Part shown: positions 7,946 to 17,479 of the stretch, piece after piece
Layout of the letters: the number at the start of each line of letters is the position of its first letter
How positions within the stretch are numbered: position 1 is the stretch's first letter
Origin: Xenorhabdus stockiae
GTDB taxonomy: Bacteria > Pseudomonadota > Gammaproteobacteria > Enterobacterales > Enterobacteriaceae
Length of the DNA: 64,000 nt
Assembly: GCF_002632825.1 (NCBI RefSeq)
Contig: NZ_NJAJ01000005.1
Location: 1-64,000, forward strand
Reading direction: 5' to 3'
The notes under the pieces: model-generated
What the model was told of the DNA's origin: nothing
What the model saw: only the letters and a program-made list of their open reading frames with translations
The model's database searches: none
Program-made: the position numbers and the translations under genes

Positions 7946-10617
7946 GACCAATCCTCCCCTGATAAGATCTCTTTATCAAATGTCAGCGTGATACCTTCCT
8001 CGTCATAACCCAGCGTTAATGTATTAGCTGCCTGTTGAGTAGCCTGACGCATCAGCAGTTGTTGGCTCAGTACCGGCAGGATTTGCTGGTTCAGCAGGCT
8101 ATCGATATTACGCGCGCCTGTATCTGGTAGCAGGCAGGCTTCCACCAGCGTGTTATACAGAGATTCTTCTACTACACAGTCCAGTCGGTAATGCAGTTTC
8201 AGACGTTTTGCTACCTGTGCCAGTTTCATTTCCACGATGGTACGCAGCGCTTGTGCTCCCAGCGGACGGTAAATTACAGTTTGAAAACGCGCCAATAATG
8301 CTGGCTGGAAGTGATCACGTAGTATCGGCCGCAACAATTCATGCAGTGTGCTATCCGTCGATTCTGGCTGTTCGTCCAGTAACTGCATCAAATGATCACT
8401 ACCGAGATTAGAAGTCATGACGATAACGGTATTACGAAAATCAATTTCCCGACCTTCTCCGTCACGCATAAAACCGCGGTCAAACACTTGATAGAACAGG
8501 TTCATCACATCACGATGCGCTTTTTCTACTTCATCCAACAACACTACGCTGTAAGGTCGTTTGCGTACTGCCTCGGTCAGAATTCCTCCCTGACCATAAC
8601 CCACATAACCCGGTGGTGAACCTTTAAGCTGGCTGACTGTATGCGGTTCCTGATATTCCGATAGGTTGATCGTTATCAGCGATTTTTCGCCACCGAACAG
8701 ACTGTCTGCCAGCGCCAGTGCTGTCTCGGTTTTGCCAATTCCACTCGGCCCCACCAGCAAAAAGACACCCAACGGCCCGTTTTCCGATGCCAGCCCGGTT
8801 TTCGCAGCCCGCAAGCGTTGAGCCATACTTTCCAAGGCAGCAGATTGGCCAACAACCCGTTTTTCCAGATGCTGTTCCAGTGACAACAGATCGGCCTGTT
8901 CATCTTTCATCAGGCTGGATAATGGAACGCCCGTCCAGTCAGCAATAACAGTAGCAACCGTGCGCACATCTACATCCAGCCCCAGTAACGGTGCTCCGTT
9001 CTGAATTTCTGCCAGTTGTTGTTGCAGCTGGGCATTTTCTCCAGCGTTACTCCCTGACTGACGACAATCCAGTAACTGTTCAGTCAGCGCTTTTTCTTGC
9101 TGGTATTGTGCTTCAGTCAATTGAAGTTGGTTTTCAAGTGCTTCTCGTTGTTGGGTGATATCAATCAGACGACTGACTTCCACCGCATTACCGACAGAGT
9201 GATCTTCCTGCAATGCTTCCGCTTCTAAATCCAGTGCCGCCAGCGATGAGCGTAACCGCACCAGTTCATCTGGCTGGGTATCGAGGCTCATTCTGACTCT
9301 CGCACTAGCGGTATCCAACAAATCAACCGCTTTATCCGGTAACTGGCGACCGGTCAGGTAACGGCGGGATAAAGTCACTGCGGCTTTCACTGCATCATCG
9401 GTAATATGCACTCCATGATATTTGGCATAACGAGGTTTCAGGCCTCGCAGCATCAGGCTGGCTTTTTCATCATCCGGTTCATCTACTTTGACAATCTGGA
9501 ATCGACGTTCCAGTGCGGCATCCCGCTCAAAGTACTGTTTATATTCCGACCATGTGGTTGCTGCGATAGTGCGTAGTTCACCGCGAGCTAAGGCTGGTTT
9601 CAGCAGGTTAGCAGCATCCGCCCCACCAGCTTGATTGCCTGCCCCGATAATAGTATGAGCTTCATCGATAAACAGCAGAATTGGCGTCGGGGATTGTTGA
9701 ACAGCATCAATGATATTTTTCAGCCGTTGTTCAAATTCCCCTTTTACTCCCGCTCCTGCCTGTAATAATCCTAAATCCAGCGTACGTAGACTGACAGTTT
9801 TCAGGCTTTCCGGAACGTTTCCCTCAGTAATGCGCAAGGCTAACCCTTCCACCAGCGCTGTTTTACCGACTCCCGGCTCTCCCACCAGTATCGGGTTATT
9901 TTTACGGCGGCGGGATAGAATGTCGATCATCTGGCGGATTTCATCATCACGACCAAAAACGGGGTCAATATTACCGTCTTTAGCTTTCGCAGTTACATCT
10001 AAGGTGAATTTATCCAGTACAGCCAGTAGTGCATCGGATAACGGTTTGTCGGTCAGCGGAGTGGTTCTCGCGGGAGAAGTGGACGGGGAGTCCGGAGAGA
10101 ATGTTGTGTTTTCATGGCCTAGCATTGCTTGTTGCTGTACTTCCGATCGCTCTTCAGACTGGGCATCCAGAACTGGACGCAGCCGTTGTAACTGAGAAGT
10201 TCCCACTGTCAGTAAAGGCCATGCACCTTCGCAACTCACTAATGAAGGCGTTTCCAGCAGAGCAGAAAGTAAATGGATGCTGCGGATATGCCCTTCTCCT
10301 TCTTCCAGTGAAGCAGATAACCAGGCATTTTTTATCAAAGTTAATAACGGAGAAGACAGTTGGGGACGGCTGTGAACTGTTCGGGGATAAGCATCGATAT
10401 GATCTAACAGAGACTGCCACAACGCCCCCATATCCCACTCATAACGGCGAGCCAGCACTGTGATATCACTTTCACCCCGCTCAAGAATTTTGAGCAACCA
10501 GTGCTCGACGGTGATTTCAGCATGTGCCCGTGTCTGGCACAGGGAGGCTGCGGCTTCCAGTGCCTGTGCGCAGTATGGGTTTAACCGGCGCAATAACATT
10601 GCAGATGAATTTTCCAT
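7942..10617 (-). CDS. clpV: T6SS sheath-recycling ATPase ClpV/TssH
   Basis: The product is 891 aa, normal for ClpV. The N-domain (1 to about 160) is the Clp repeat region that binds the contracted TssB/C sheath. The first AAA+ module has Walker A at residues 246-253 (GEPGVGKT) and Walker B 'LLFIDEAH'. The second has Walker A near residue 626 (GPSGIGKT) and 'VVLLDEVEKAH'. A long coiled-coil middle lies at about 430-540. The start has an AAGGAG site. The gene is separated from the tssK-L-ompA unit by a terminator-bearing spacer of 272 bp, so it probably has its own promoter, and it overlaps vgrG by 4 bp. Confidence 0.97.
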   Translation of the reverse strand: MENSSAMLLRRLNPYCAQALEAAASLCQTRAHAEITVEHWLLKILERGESDITVLARRYEWDMGALWQSLLDHIDAYPRTVHSRPQLSSPLLTLIKNAWLSASLEEGEGHIRSIHLLSALLETPSLVSCEGAWPLLTVGTSQLQRLRPVLDAQSEERSEVQQQAMLGHENTTFSPDSPSTSPARTTPLTDKPLSDALLAVLDKFTLDVTAKAKDGNIDPVFGRDDEIRQMIDILSRRRKNNPILVGEPGVGKTALVEGLALRITEGNVPESLKTVSLRTLDLGLLQAGAGVKGEFEQRLKNIIDAVQQSPTPILLFIDEAHTIIGAGNQAGGADAANLLKPALARGELRTIAATTWSEYKQYFERDAALERRFQIVKVDEPDDEKASLMLRGLKPRYAKYHGVHITDDAVKAAVTLSRRYLTGRQLPDKAVDLLDTASARVRMSLDTQPDELVRLRSSLAALDLEAEALQEDHSVGNAVEVSRLIDITQQREALENQLQLTEAQYQQEKALTEQLLDCRQSGSNAGENAQLQQQLAEIQNGAPLLGLDVDVRTVATVIADWTGVPLSSLMKDEQADLLSLEQHLEKRVVGQSAALESMAQRLRAAKTGLASENGPLGVFLLVGPSGIGKTETALALADSLFGGEKSLITINLSEYQEPHTVSQLKGSPPGYVGYGQGGILTEAVRKRPYSVVLLDEVEKAHRDVMNLFYQVFDRGFMRDGEGREIDFRNTVIVMTSNLGSDHLMQLLDEQPESTDSTLHELLRPILRDHFQPALLARFQTVIYRPLGAQALRTIVEMKLAQVAKRLKLHYRLDCVVEESLYNTLVEACLLPDTGARNIDSLLNQQILPVLSQQLLMRQATQQAANTLTLGYDEEGITLTFDKEILSGEDWS

Positions 10618-10844
10618 AGTTCTTTTCTCCTTGGCTTACTTGTCACGATGATTGGGCTTGTCGAATGCGCTTCCCGATATTCCGGCACGCTACCGCCATA
10701 ACCGTTAACCGAGGCCCATAGGGTGACTAAGATTGATTGTTGCTCCCTTTGCCAAACCTCCGCGTCTGAAATTTTGCAAAAACAGAGGATTGGCAAAATA
10801 GCCGCTAAGAGAAACTGTGTTCTGATAAAAGTGTGATGATAAAA

Positions 10845-10873
10845 GTAAAAAAACAGGCGGTTTCCCGCCTGCT
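10845..10873 (-). terminator. terminator after the tssK-tssL-ompA unit
   Basis: Read on the minus strand, a GC-rich stem (CAGGCGG/CCGCCTG, 10854-10860 with 10865-10871) is followed by a run of T. It lies 17 bp beyond the OmpA-protein stop. Stem and loop are nearly identical to the hairpin after hcp at 14986-15013. Confidence 0.85.
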
Positions 10874-10889
10874 GAAGATGCCCCCGAAA

Positions 10890-12635
10890 TTATTTCTCCA
10901 TAATATGAGTAGATCCTTTATTCGCTTCCGGTGAAGGTACTGTTACTTCTGCCTGACTGGTATTCTCCGGCGGCACCAGACTGATTTCGACACGGCGGTT
11001 CGCTGCACGGCCAACTTCTGTTTCATTGGATGCAACAGGCTGATCTGCTCCATGCCCCTGCACCGCAAAACATGCAGCCGGAATATCACTATTTTGTAGC
11101 ATCCAGTCACGTACAGCTTCAGCACGTTTAAGGGAGAGTTGTTGATTAAATTTAGGATTACCGGTGTTATCGGTATAACCTGAGATCACAATTTTCTGAT
11201 TAGGTTTGCCCTTAATTTGTACAAGTGCATTTACCAATACTTTGGTGGCATCTGATTTCAGGGTGGATTTACCCACACCGAATAAGGCTAAGCTATCCAA
11301 ACTGACGGTCTGAGCTTTAGGCATAACCGGTGGTGGTGTTAATTCGACAGGCCCTGACGGTATGGGTGGTGCCCAACTGGCAATTGCAGCTTGTACAATC
11401 AGGAATACTTTTTGTCCCTGATACAAACCAAGCGAATGAGAAAGAGGTTCTCCTCTGCGATGCCAGTCAGATAATAAAGTTGCATCTTCTTTCAGTTGAT
11501 TCCAGACCTGCGTCTTCGGTTCAGAGGGTTCTTCCACCAAACGTTCAAATAACACCAGATCACCCTGTATCTGCGTCAATAGATTCCGGTTATTCCCATA
11601 ACTTGCTAATAAAGCCAGAAGTAAGAAAACACCAGTCATTGCTCCCACAACACCGGTATAAATTTCCATATTCGTCAGGCGGCTATTTCGGGGTAATTGC
11701 GTCAGAAGTACATCCGGAAAAGGTAACTGAGTCGCAATATCTGCAACCTTAGGCACTGTTAAAGTCGTTGTATTTTTTAATTGTTGTAACCAGAGATTGT
11801 CAGCTACTACCTGTAATGGCGAAAAATTAAGTGCCATTGCACAAGGTGCCAAAACGGGTGTCCCCGTTTGAGGTAATTCCAACAAAGGTAAAAATTGTGT
11901 ATTCAGCCATTGTACAAACTGGTCTAACCAAACCATTTGAGAACAATGCGTCAGATATTCACTCTGCTTAGGTACCGACCAAACTGACAAAGGCTGAGTT
12001 GTTTGGCTCGCACTTCTTACCTGAACCCCTGCCGTGGTGTCATGTAAGGTAAACCATGTTGCTTCTGCCTGAGATAACACTGCATCTGATGTGACTAACG
12101 GGTTAAGATAACCACATAACCAAAATGGCGGCAGATGACCAATCCACTCCCTGCTTTCATCCAGTGCTCGCCGCCATTCCAATACGGATTGCTGTAATTT
12201 ATCCTGATTATTTAACTGCTCAGGAATAATACAAAACATAACGGAAAGGTTGGCTAAAAGCGCTGGAGAGTTTTCTGCAATATGTTGCACTGTATGAATA
12301 AATGATTTTGGATCTGGTGTCGCAAGATACCATCCCTGTAATGCTTCTCGATGGGTAGAGTCCTGACTGAACAGTCCCTGAGAATAGCCACATACCAGTA
12401 CCAGTGAACCGCGAAAGTCCTCAGCAGGTAAAGAAAGATGATTAAAATCGCTACTCTGTTCCTGATACTGTTTCGCCTGATGACGCCAACGGAAGATTAA
12501 ACAGCTCGCTACCGCTAATACCATTAACGATAAAAACAGACGTATACCGGTTCCTAATGACCAAAAACCCCAAATGAGCCAGAAAATCAGTAAGACAGCC
12601 AACAGACACAGCCCTTGTTTGAACAAGATTCGCAT
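10890..12635 (-). CDS. T6SS-associated OmpA-domain inner-membrane protein (TagL-like)
   Basis: The product is 581 aa. Two adjacent hydrophobic segments lie at about 8-25 and 31-48, and a third near 325-347. The C-terminal domain (about 450-555) is OmpA/MotB-like with 'ISGYTDNTGNP', 'LSLKRAEAVRDWM' and 'GRAANRRVEISL', which bind peptidoglycan. A proline-rich linker precedes it. The gene starts 7 bp after tssL, so the product probably anchors the short TssL to the cell wall, as OmpA-domain partners do in other T6SS. It is not TssM: there is no IcmF domain and it is about half the length. The first 300 residues have no function that I can name. Confidence 0.85.
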   Translation of the reverse strand: MRILFKQGLCLLAVLLIFWLIWGFWSLGTGIRLFLSLMVLAVASCLIFRWRHQAKQYQEQSSDFNHLSLPAEDFRGSLVLVCGYSQGLFSQDSTHREALQGWYLATPDPKSFIHTVQHIAENSPALLANLSVMFCIIPEQLNNQDKLQQSVLEWRRALDESREWIGHLPPFWLCGYLNPLVTSDAVLSQAEATWFTLHDTTAGVQVRSASQTTQPLSVWSVPKQSEYLTHCSQMVWLDQFVQWLNTQFLPLLELPQTGTPVLAPCAMALNFSPLQVVADNLWLQQLKNTTTLTVPKVADIATQLPFPDVLLTQLPRNSRLTNMEIYTGVVGAMTGVFLLLALLASYGNNRNLLTQIQGDLVLFERLVEEPSEPKTQVWNQLKEDATLLSDWHRRGEPLSHSLGLYQGQKVFLIVQAAIASWAPPIPSGPVELTPPPVMPKAQTVSLDSLALFGVGKSTLKSDATKVLVNALVQIKGKPNQKIVISGYTDNTGNPKFNQQLSLKRAEAVRDWMLQNSDIPAACFAVQGHGADQPVASNETEVGRAANRRVEISLVPPENTSQAEVTVPSPEANKGSTHIMEK

Positions 12636-12642
12636 CGAGGGG

Positions 12643-13320
12643 TTATCCTTGGTTAAGCAATTGATGAACGAGTTGCTGTAATGATGCTGAGAGTCCCCAC
12701 CATAATGCCCCTAACGCAATCACGCCTGTGAGCCACCCCATCCAATACATCCGCCGACGGCTGAAATAACGGGCTGGCTGGACAACTAGCGGTTGAGAAG
12801 CAACGAGAGCGTAAGGCGGAACTTGGCGTGTTAAGGCGGTCAAAACATCTTCCCTATGATCGTTTTCCGGCGTTTGATATTTACCGCTGAATCCCAGGGT
12901 CACTACACGGTGAAAACAAATCAAAACAGCCGGATCTGGGGCTGGCTCGTGTAATACCGTACGAATGCGATCCCAAAGTTTGTCCCCTGCTTCCAGCGTA
13001 TTGAAATATTTGGTCTGAAGCGGTGATTGCAGCCACTGAGTATACCCTTCATCCTGCACACCACGATTCATTACGCTTTCATCCAATAGCGCACATTGTG
13101 CATACGACATATGCTCAACCGCTGATTTGGAATAACCAGCCTGCTCCAGAGATTCGCGTGTTTTATCTATTTGTTCACAGGCTCGGCGATAAAGTGCCTT
13201 ACCGTTTTCAATCGATACCCCATTACGCAGTTGGCACACCATAAGCCAAGTATCAGCAAACAGAGTATCGATGGTTACAGCTATGTTCTGATTTTTGTCA
13301 GGTTGTATAAAGTTAGTCAT
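12643..13320 (-). CDS. tssL: T6SS membrane-complex protein TssL (DotU/IcmH family, short form)
   Basis: The product is 225 aa. It has the DotU pattern: helical cytoplasmic domain with 'YAQCALLDESVMNRG', 'FFN/YFNTLEAGDKLWDRI'-like block and 'CFHRVVTLGFSGKY', then one C-terminal membrane segment near 182-205. It lacks the fused peptidoglycan-binding domain of long TssL; the next gene supplies one. It overlaps tssK by 4 bp (ATGA) and is followed after 7 bp by the OmpA-domain gene. TssL, TssM and TssJ form the envelope channel; TssM and TssJ are not in this window. Confidence 0.96.
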   Translation of the reverse strand: MTNFIQPDKNQNIAVTIDTLFADTWLMVCQLRNGVSIENGKALYRRACEQIDKTRESLEQAGYSKSAVEHMSYAQCALLDESVMNRGVQDEGYTQWLQSPLQTKYFNTLEAGDKLWDRIRTVLHEPAPDPAVLICFHRVVTLGFSGKYQTPENDHREDVLTALTRQVPPYALVASQPLVVQPARYFSRRRMYWMGWLTGVIALGALWWGLSASLQQLVHQLLNQG

Positions 13321-14654
13321 GAGCGCAGCACAGCAAATAATTCAAGTTGAACATCACCCAAAGTTCCGGGTACGTAAAAAGCACAATGCCCCGAATCCAG
13401 CATGGATTTCGCGGAAATATTATTGAGTTCTAACGCGAAATACTGATTTTCAAGCCGCATCGGGATCGCTGCCGGAACGTGAGAAAGTGCCTTGAGTGGT
13501 ACTCCGTTCAGGGCAACGTTAACCACATTTGCGACTTCATCCGGACTACCCACCTTACATAACAATGGAAACTGAGTTTGTAACAGGTGAGCTGACAGAG
13601 AAGAACGTACTGACAGATAAAAATCAGCCTCTTCACGCAGACGGCTATCATTGAGATCACCTTTCCAAAATTGACCATTTTTCGCCAATTCAATCGGAAT
13701 AACCCGGGAAGGCAGACTCGCCTCTAACAGTTCATTTAGCAAAGCAAACAAAGGTGGGAAAACAGTTCCCGGAGAAAGATGCTGATAGGCAGGAATATCT
13801 TCAGGTTGATGCTCGAGTGAAAAAGTCAACAAACTACCCGCCAGACGAACCAGTTCACGATAAAGTAACTCTGGATGACGAGTCGGGCTTGCTAAGAGTT
13901 CAGCTAACACGGGTTCAGCACTATTCAGCGCATTCAGCAGCCAAAACAGTGAAACATCCGCCACGGCAAAATCAGCCATCCGTTCATTACTTTCCCGACG
14001 AATACTCATCAGACGACGACGTTTTGCTTTCAGGCGATGCATCAGGTCTGTCAGTGATCCCATAAGTCTTTGGCTGGCTGAGCACGCTAACATGGGTGGA
14101 ATAAAATGACGGTCAAATGTCCACTGCCCTTGAGAATTACGAATAAGGCGAGCTACCGGACAGACCAGATAAGCCCCATTTTCCTCATGGGCATAACGCA
14201 AAGTGATGGCATGACGTTCAATCGCAATATCCGTCATTTCGTTACCAATTAAATCTTGTACAGGTACCCATTCCTGCTGGTAACGACGTGGCCGATCATG
14301 GTGCCCATCCTGAGCCAGATTACCGCCATTGGCCTGTAATAAAGGCAAGGCCAGTACGATATCAACGCTTTCTTTTCCTTCAATAGAAGAGAGATCAACC
14401 GCAGGAGGAAGATTATCGGCAATGGCGGTATCAATGACGGAACCATCAGGAAAACGAACGATCAATTTGATTGCATTCAAGCGAGAAATCGCCAATGCGC
14501 CTTCATCAAATTCTGCTTCCAATACGCCCCAGGGGTTAGCGATGGCTAATTGTGCAACAGTATCCGTCAGATACGATTCCCAACGAGCCTGCTGCTGAAA
14601 TTGTTGTGGAGCTAAAAAGGCACCATCACTCCATAATGGGCGGTAAATTTTCAT
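13317..14654 (-). CDS. tssK: T6SS baseplate protein TssK
   Basis: The product is 445 aa, the usual family length. It opens with 'PLWSDGAFLAPQQFQQQ', the family's conserved 'W.eG..L.PQHFQ'-type start. The middle has the 'YRELVRLAGSL' helix, and the C-terminus has 'HVPAAIPMRLENQYFAL', which matches the TssK receptor-like domain. TssK trimers link the baseplate to TssL/TssM. It is the first gene of the tssK-L-ompA unit, preceded by a 372 bp spacer, so a promoter probably lies there. Confidence 0.96.
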   Translation of the reverse strand: MKIYRPLWSDGAFLAPQQFQQQARWESYLTDTVAQLAIANPWGVLEAEFDEGALAISRLNAIKLIVRFPDGSVIDTAIADNLPPAVDLSSIEGKESVDIVLALPLLQANGGNLAQDGHHDRPRRYQQEWVPVQDLIGNEMTDIAIERHAITLRYAHEENGAYLVCPVARLIRNSQGQWTFDRHFIPPMLACSASQRLMGSLTDLMHRLKAKRRRLMSIRRESNERMADFAVADVSLFWLLNALNSAEPVLAELLASPTRHPELLYRELVRLAGSLLTFSLEHQPEDIPAYQHLSPGTVFPPLFALLNELLEASLPSRVIPIELAKNGQFWKGDLNDSRLREEADFYLSVRSSLSAHLLQTQFPLLCKVGSPDEVANVVNVALNGVPLKALSHVPAAIPMRLENQYFALELNNISAKSMLDSGHCAFYVPGTLGDVQLELFAVLRS

Positions 14655-15026
14655 ATTCGTTCCCGCTTACAATCATTTGTATATGGAAAATCACTCATTT
14701 TCACTTGCAGAACTTATTACACTTAAAACAATATAAGATAGTTAATTAAGTGATATTATCAATGAGATATTTAAAAAGGGCTGCTGTGGTGCTATATAAC
14801 AAGGTAACAATAAACAACCTATCCAAAATCAATAGAAAATGATGTTCCTCCCTAACTATATTTAGTCAATCCATCTGATAAATTCACTTTTGGTAATTTC
14901 ATGACCGTCCTGAATATACAAACAAGAGGGTATTAATGCAGATATTAAATACAGGTCACACATTCATTAATAGATTATTAAATTTGCAAAAACAGGCGAT
15001 TTCCCGCCTGCTAAAATACAATTTAA
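14655..15026. other. non-coding spacer between hcp and tssK
   Basis: This AT-rich spacer holds no credible gene. It carries the hcp terminator at its right end and must contain any promoter for tssK. I see no clear sigma-54 or other named motif. Confidence 0.6.
14986..15013 (-). terminator. hcp terminator
   Basis: On the minus strand the stem CAGGCG/CGCCTG (14993-14998 with 15005-15010) is followed by a T-rich tract. It lies 14 bp after the hcp stop. It is nearly the same sequence as the terminator at 10845-10873. Confidence 0.85.
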
Positions 15027-15518
15027 TTAGGCTGTAGTACGCTCATTCCATGCGTCGGAATGAATGATGTTACCATCTTTATAAGTCCAGGTGATTTTTT
15101 CATAACGCAACTCGATTTCTTCCAGATGGTTATGTTTTTCTTTCGCTGGATCTTTAATATCGTGCATCTTCGGTGCGACTTTCACGACTTTTACATTTTC
15201 CAGAGTAGTATTGAAGTATTCCACTTCCTGACCTGCATCATCAATGCGGTACCATTTGAATTCTGCGGTTTTCAGCGTCTGACCAGTGGTAACTGCTTTG
15301 TACAGATAAGGGCTGGAGGCATCTATTTCTTTAACAAAAATAAATGGGGTGTGGATACGAGTACCTGTCAGTTTGCCGGTATTATTGTCCGTTGGAATGT
15401 ACAGATTATGATCCTGTGCAACAACTTCGATACTGCCTTCGCGGCTTTGCACATCAACAGAGCCTTTAATATCCGCGCCGCCATCATCTTTCAGCCATAG
15501 ATAGACAGGAATTGCCAT
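15027..15518 (-). CDS. hcp: T6SS tube protein Hcp/TssD
   Basis: The product is 163 aa. It starts 'MAIPVYLWLKDDGGADIKG' and contains 'LTGTRIHTPFIFVKEID' and a C-terminal 'ELRYEKITWTYKDGNIIHSDAW', all typical of the Hcp1 family. Hexameric rings of Hcp form the tube fired by sheath contraction. A strong GGAGAAATAAAA site precedes the ATG. Spacers of more than 370 bp on both sides and a downstream terminator suggest that it is a separate, highly expressed unit. Confidence 0.97.
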   Translation of the reverse strand: MAIPVYLWLKDDGGADIKGSVDVQSREGSIEVVAQDHNLYIPTDNNTGKLTGTRIHTPFIFVKEIDASSPYLYKAVTTGQTLKTAEFKWYRIDDAGQEVEYFNTTLENVKVVKVAPKMHDIKDPAKEKHNHLEEIELRYEKITWTYKDGNIIHSDAWNERTTA

Positions 15519-15901
15519 TTTTATTTCTCCATAATTTAAATAAATTCTTCACAAAGTTCCGGTGAAGATATTCATTTGTTATCTGACAGGACTAACCTGT
15601 AATAACAAATTAATTTTTAATACAGCAAGTTGATACAACAACTAACTTCCTGTCAGATGCCGTATCTTTAAATGCAACCGGACAACATCAAAACCATAAT
15701 CCCGTATTGCAAAGTAAGTCAGTAAAGTTTCTACTGCTCTTTAATAATTTCAGCCAGTTCCATTCCTAAGAATGCAATGACTAAAATTATTGAGGCGCTC
15801 ATCTATCCATGATAAGCATCCATTCTTCATAATATCCCTATCAGCTTTCAAACAGTGACTTTGCTAACCACACCTTGAAATCAACTGGGTACAATCTTTA
15901 A
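15519..15901. other. non-coding spacer between tssC and hcp
   Basis: This 383 bp AT-rich stretch has no credible gene and no strong terminator. It presumably carries the hcp promoter and a long leader. Confidence 0.55.
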
Positions 15902-17446
15902 TTACGCTTTGGCTTTTGGCATCTGAGAAACCAGTGACAAGTTAATGTCCATTCCCTCTACCTGGAAGTGAGGTACTGCATACAGTTTCACGCGGAAAAA
16001 ACCCGGGTTATCGTCAATGTCCTCTACTACGACTTTCGCATCACGCAACGGATGCGATGCCTGCAAGTCATCACTCGGGTCAGTCATTTCTGTTACCAGT
16101 CCACGTACCCAATTATTCAGCTCCAACTCCAGCAGGCGTCGATCTTTTGTCGTGCCGATATTTTCACGCTGGATCAGTTTCAGGTAGTGCGCTATCCGTG
16201 ATAACAGGAAGATATATGGCAGGCGCGAGTTAATGCGACTGTTGGCTGTTGCATCCGCCGTATCGTACAGTGCTGGTTTCTGGCTGGAGTTCGCAGAGAA
16301 GAAACATGCGTAATCGCGGTTTTTGTAATACGACAGCGGAATAAATCCCAGATTAGAAAATTCAAACTCGCGAGTTTCCGGGATCATCACTTCTGACGGA
16401 ATTTTCACCTGACTGCCCGTACCTAAATCGTACAGATGGATTGGTAGATCTTTCACCGCTCCGCCCGCCTGTGGCCCACGAATTTGTACACACCAACCGT
16501 TATTGATAAAGCTTTTCACCATATTCGCTGCAAACGCAAATGTCGCGTTAGTCCACAAATATTTCTCGTGATCCGGCCCTTTTACTTGTTCAACATAGTT
16601 GAAATTGCGTACTGGAATTGTATCCGGCCCATATGGCAGACGGCCCAATACTCGTGGCATAGTCAGCCCGATATAACGTGCGTCGTCTGAATCCCGGAAT
16701 GATTTCCATTTCAGATATTCTGCACGGTCAAAGTAGTTACCGATATCCTTGATGGCTGCCACTTCTTCCATCGTTTCCTTGCCAAAGAAGGCAGGCCCTA
16801 CTGAGCCAATAAACGGCATATGCGCCGAAGCAGACACTTTGGCAATATTACGTAACAGAGCCACATCCTGCGGGCTACGATTAAACTCAAAGTCGGATAT
16901 TATCGCTGCTATCGGTTCACCACCCGGAGTGTCATACTCCTGAATATAGGTGTGGTGATACAGGCCGCTTTGAATGATTTCAGGGCTATCTTCAAAGTCT
17001 TGACGCAGATCATCTTTCGCCACATCCAGCACTTCTATTTTCACGTTCTGACGAAAATCCGTCCGATCCACCAAAAATTTCAACCCGCGCCACGCTGATT
17101 CTACTTTCTGAAATTCCGGATGATGCATTACCACATCCAACTGGTGGCTAATTTGCTGATCCAGCTCCGCAATATGGTGATCCAGTAAAGTCTTATCCAG
17201 TCGTTCTACTTTCTGCCCCGCAGACTTCAAACGCTCCAGAAATACCTGCACCGCTGCCGTCACACGCTCATCCGCTGTCGCATCCGCCAGAGCTGCATTA
17301 TCCTGATATACATTGATATCCCCCAGCGTTGAAACCGGGTTCAAGTTGATTTTCTCAAACAGCGCCGCATATACACCTTCCGGTACCGTTCCCTGAGCCA
17401 GCACCGTCTCTTGTGCCCCTTGCATAGTTTCAGTATTTACAGACAT
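15902..17446 (-). CDS. tssC: T6SS sheath large subunit TssC (VipB)
   Basis: The product is 514 aa from the ATG at 17446. An AGGA site sits 8 bp upstream of it but only 2 bp from the ATG at 17452. Blocks of the EvpB/VipB family are present: 'QISHQLDVVMHHPEFQKVESAWRGL', shown only in part here, 'MPFIGSVGPAFFG' in the first half, 'PRVLGRLPYG' and 'GGAVKDLPIHLYD' in the middle, and 'FFRVKLYAVPHFQVEGMD' at the C-terminus. TssB-TssC dimers polymerise into the contractile sheath. It follows tssB by 33 bp. Confidence 0.96.
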   Translation of the reverse strand: MSVNTETMQGAQETVLAQGTVPEGVYAALFEKINLNPVSTLGDINVYQDNAALADATADERVTAAVQVFLERLKSAGQKVERLDKTLLDHHIAELDQQISHQLDVVMHHPEFQKVESAWRGLKFLVDRTDFRQNVKIEVLDVAKDDLRQDFEDSPEIIQSGLYHHTYIQEYDTPGGEPIAAIISDFEFNRSPQDVALLRNIAKVSASAHMPFIGSVGPAFFGKETMEEVAAIKDIGNYFDRAEYLKWKSFRDSDDARYIGLTMPRVLGRLPYGPDTIPVRNFNYVEQVKGPDHEKYLWTNATFAFAANMVKSFINNGWCVQIRGPQAGGAVKDLPIHLYDLGTGSQVKIPSEVMIPETREFEFSNLGFIPLSYYKNRDYACFFSANSSQKPALYDTADATANSRINSRLPYIFLLSRIAHYLKLIQRENIGTTKDRRLLELELNNWVRGLVTEMTDPSDDLQASHPLRDAKVVVEDIDDNPGFFRVKLYAVPHFQVEGMDINLSLVSQMPKAKA

Positions 17447-17479
17447 CAGCATAATCCTGTAGTCAAGGTATCCATTAAA

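Noticed and set aside
9710-10195. 161-codon open frame antisense to clpV
   Set aside because: Shadow of the ClpV reading frame; composition reflects the complementary codons.
15060-15500. 146-codon open frame antisense to hcp
   Set aside because: Shadow of hcp, with no ribosome site or recognisable domain.
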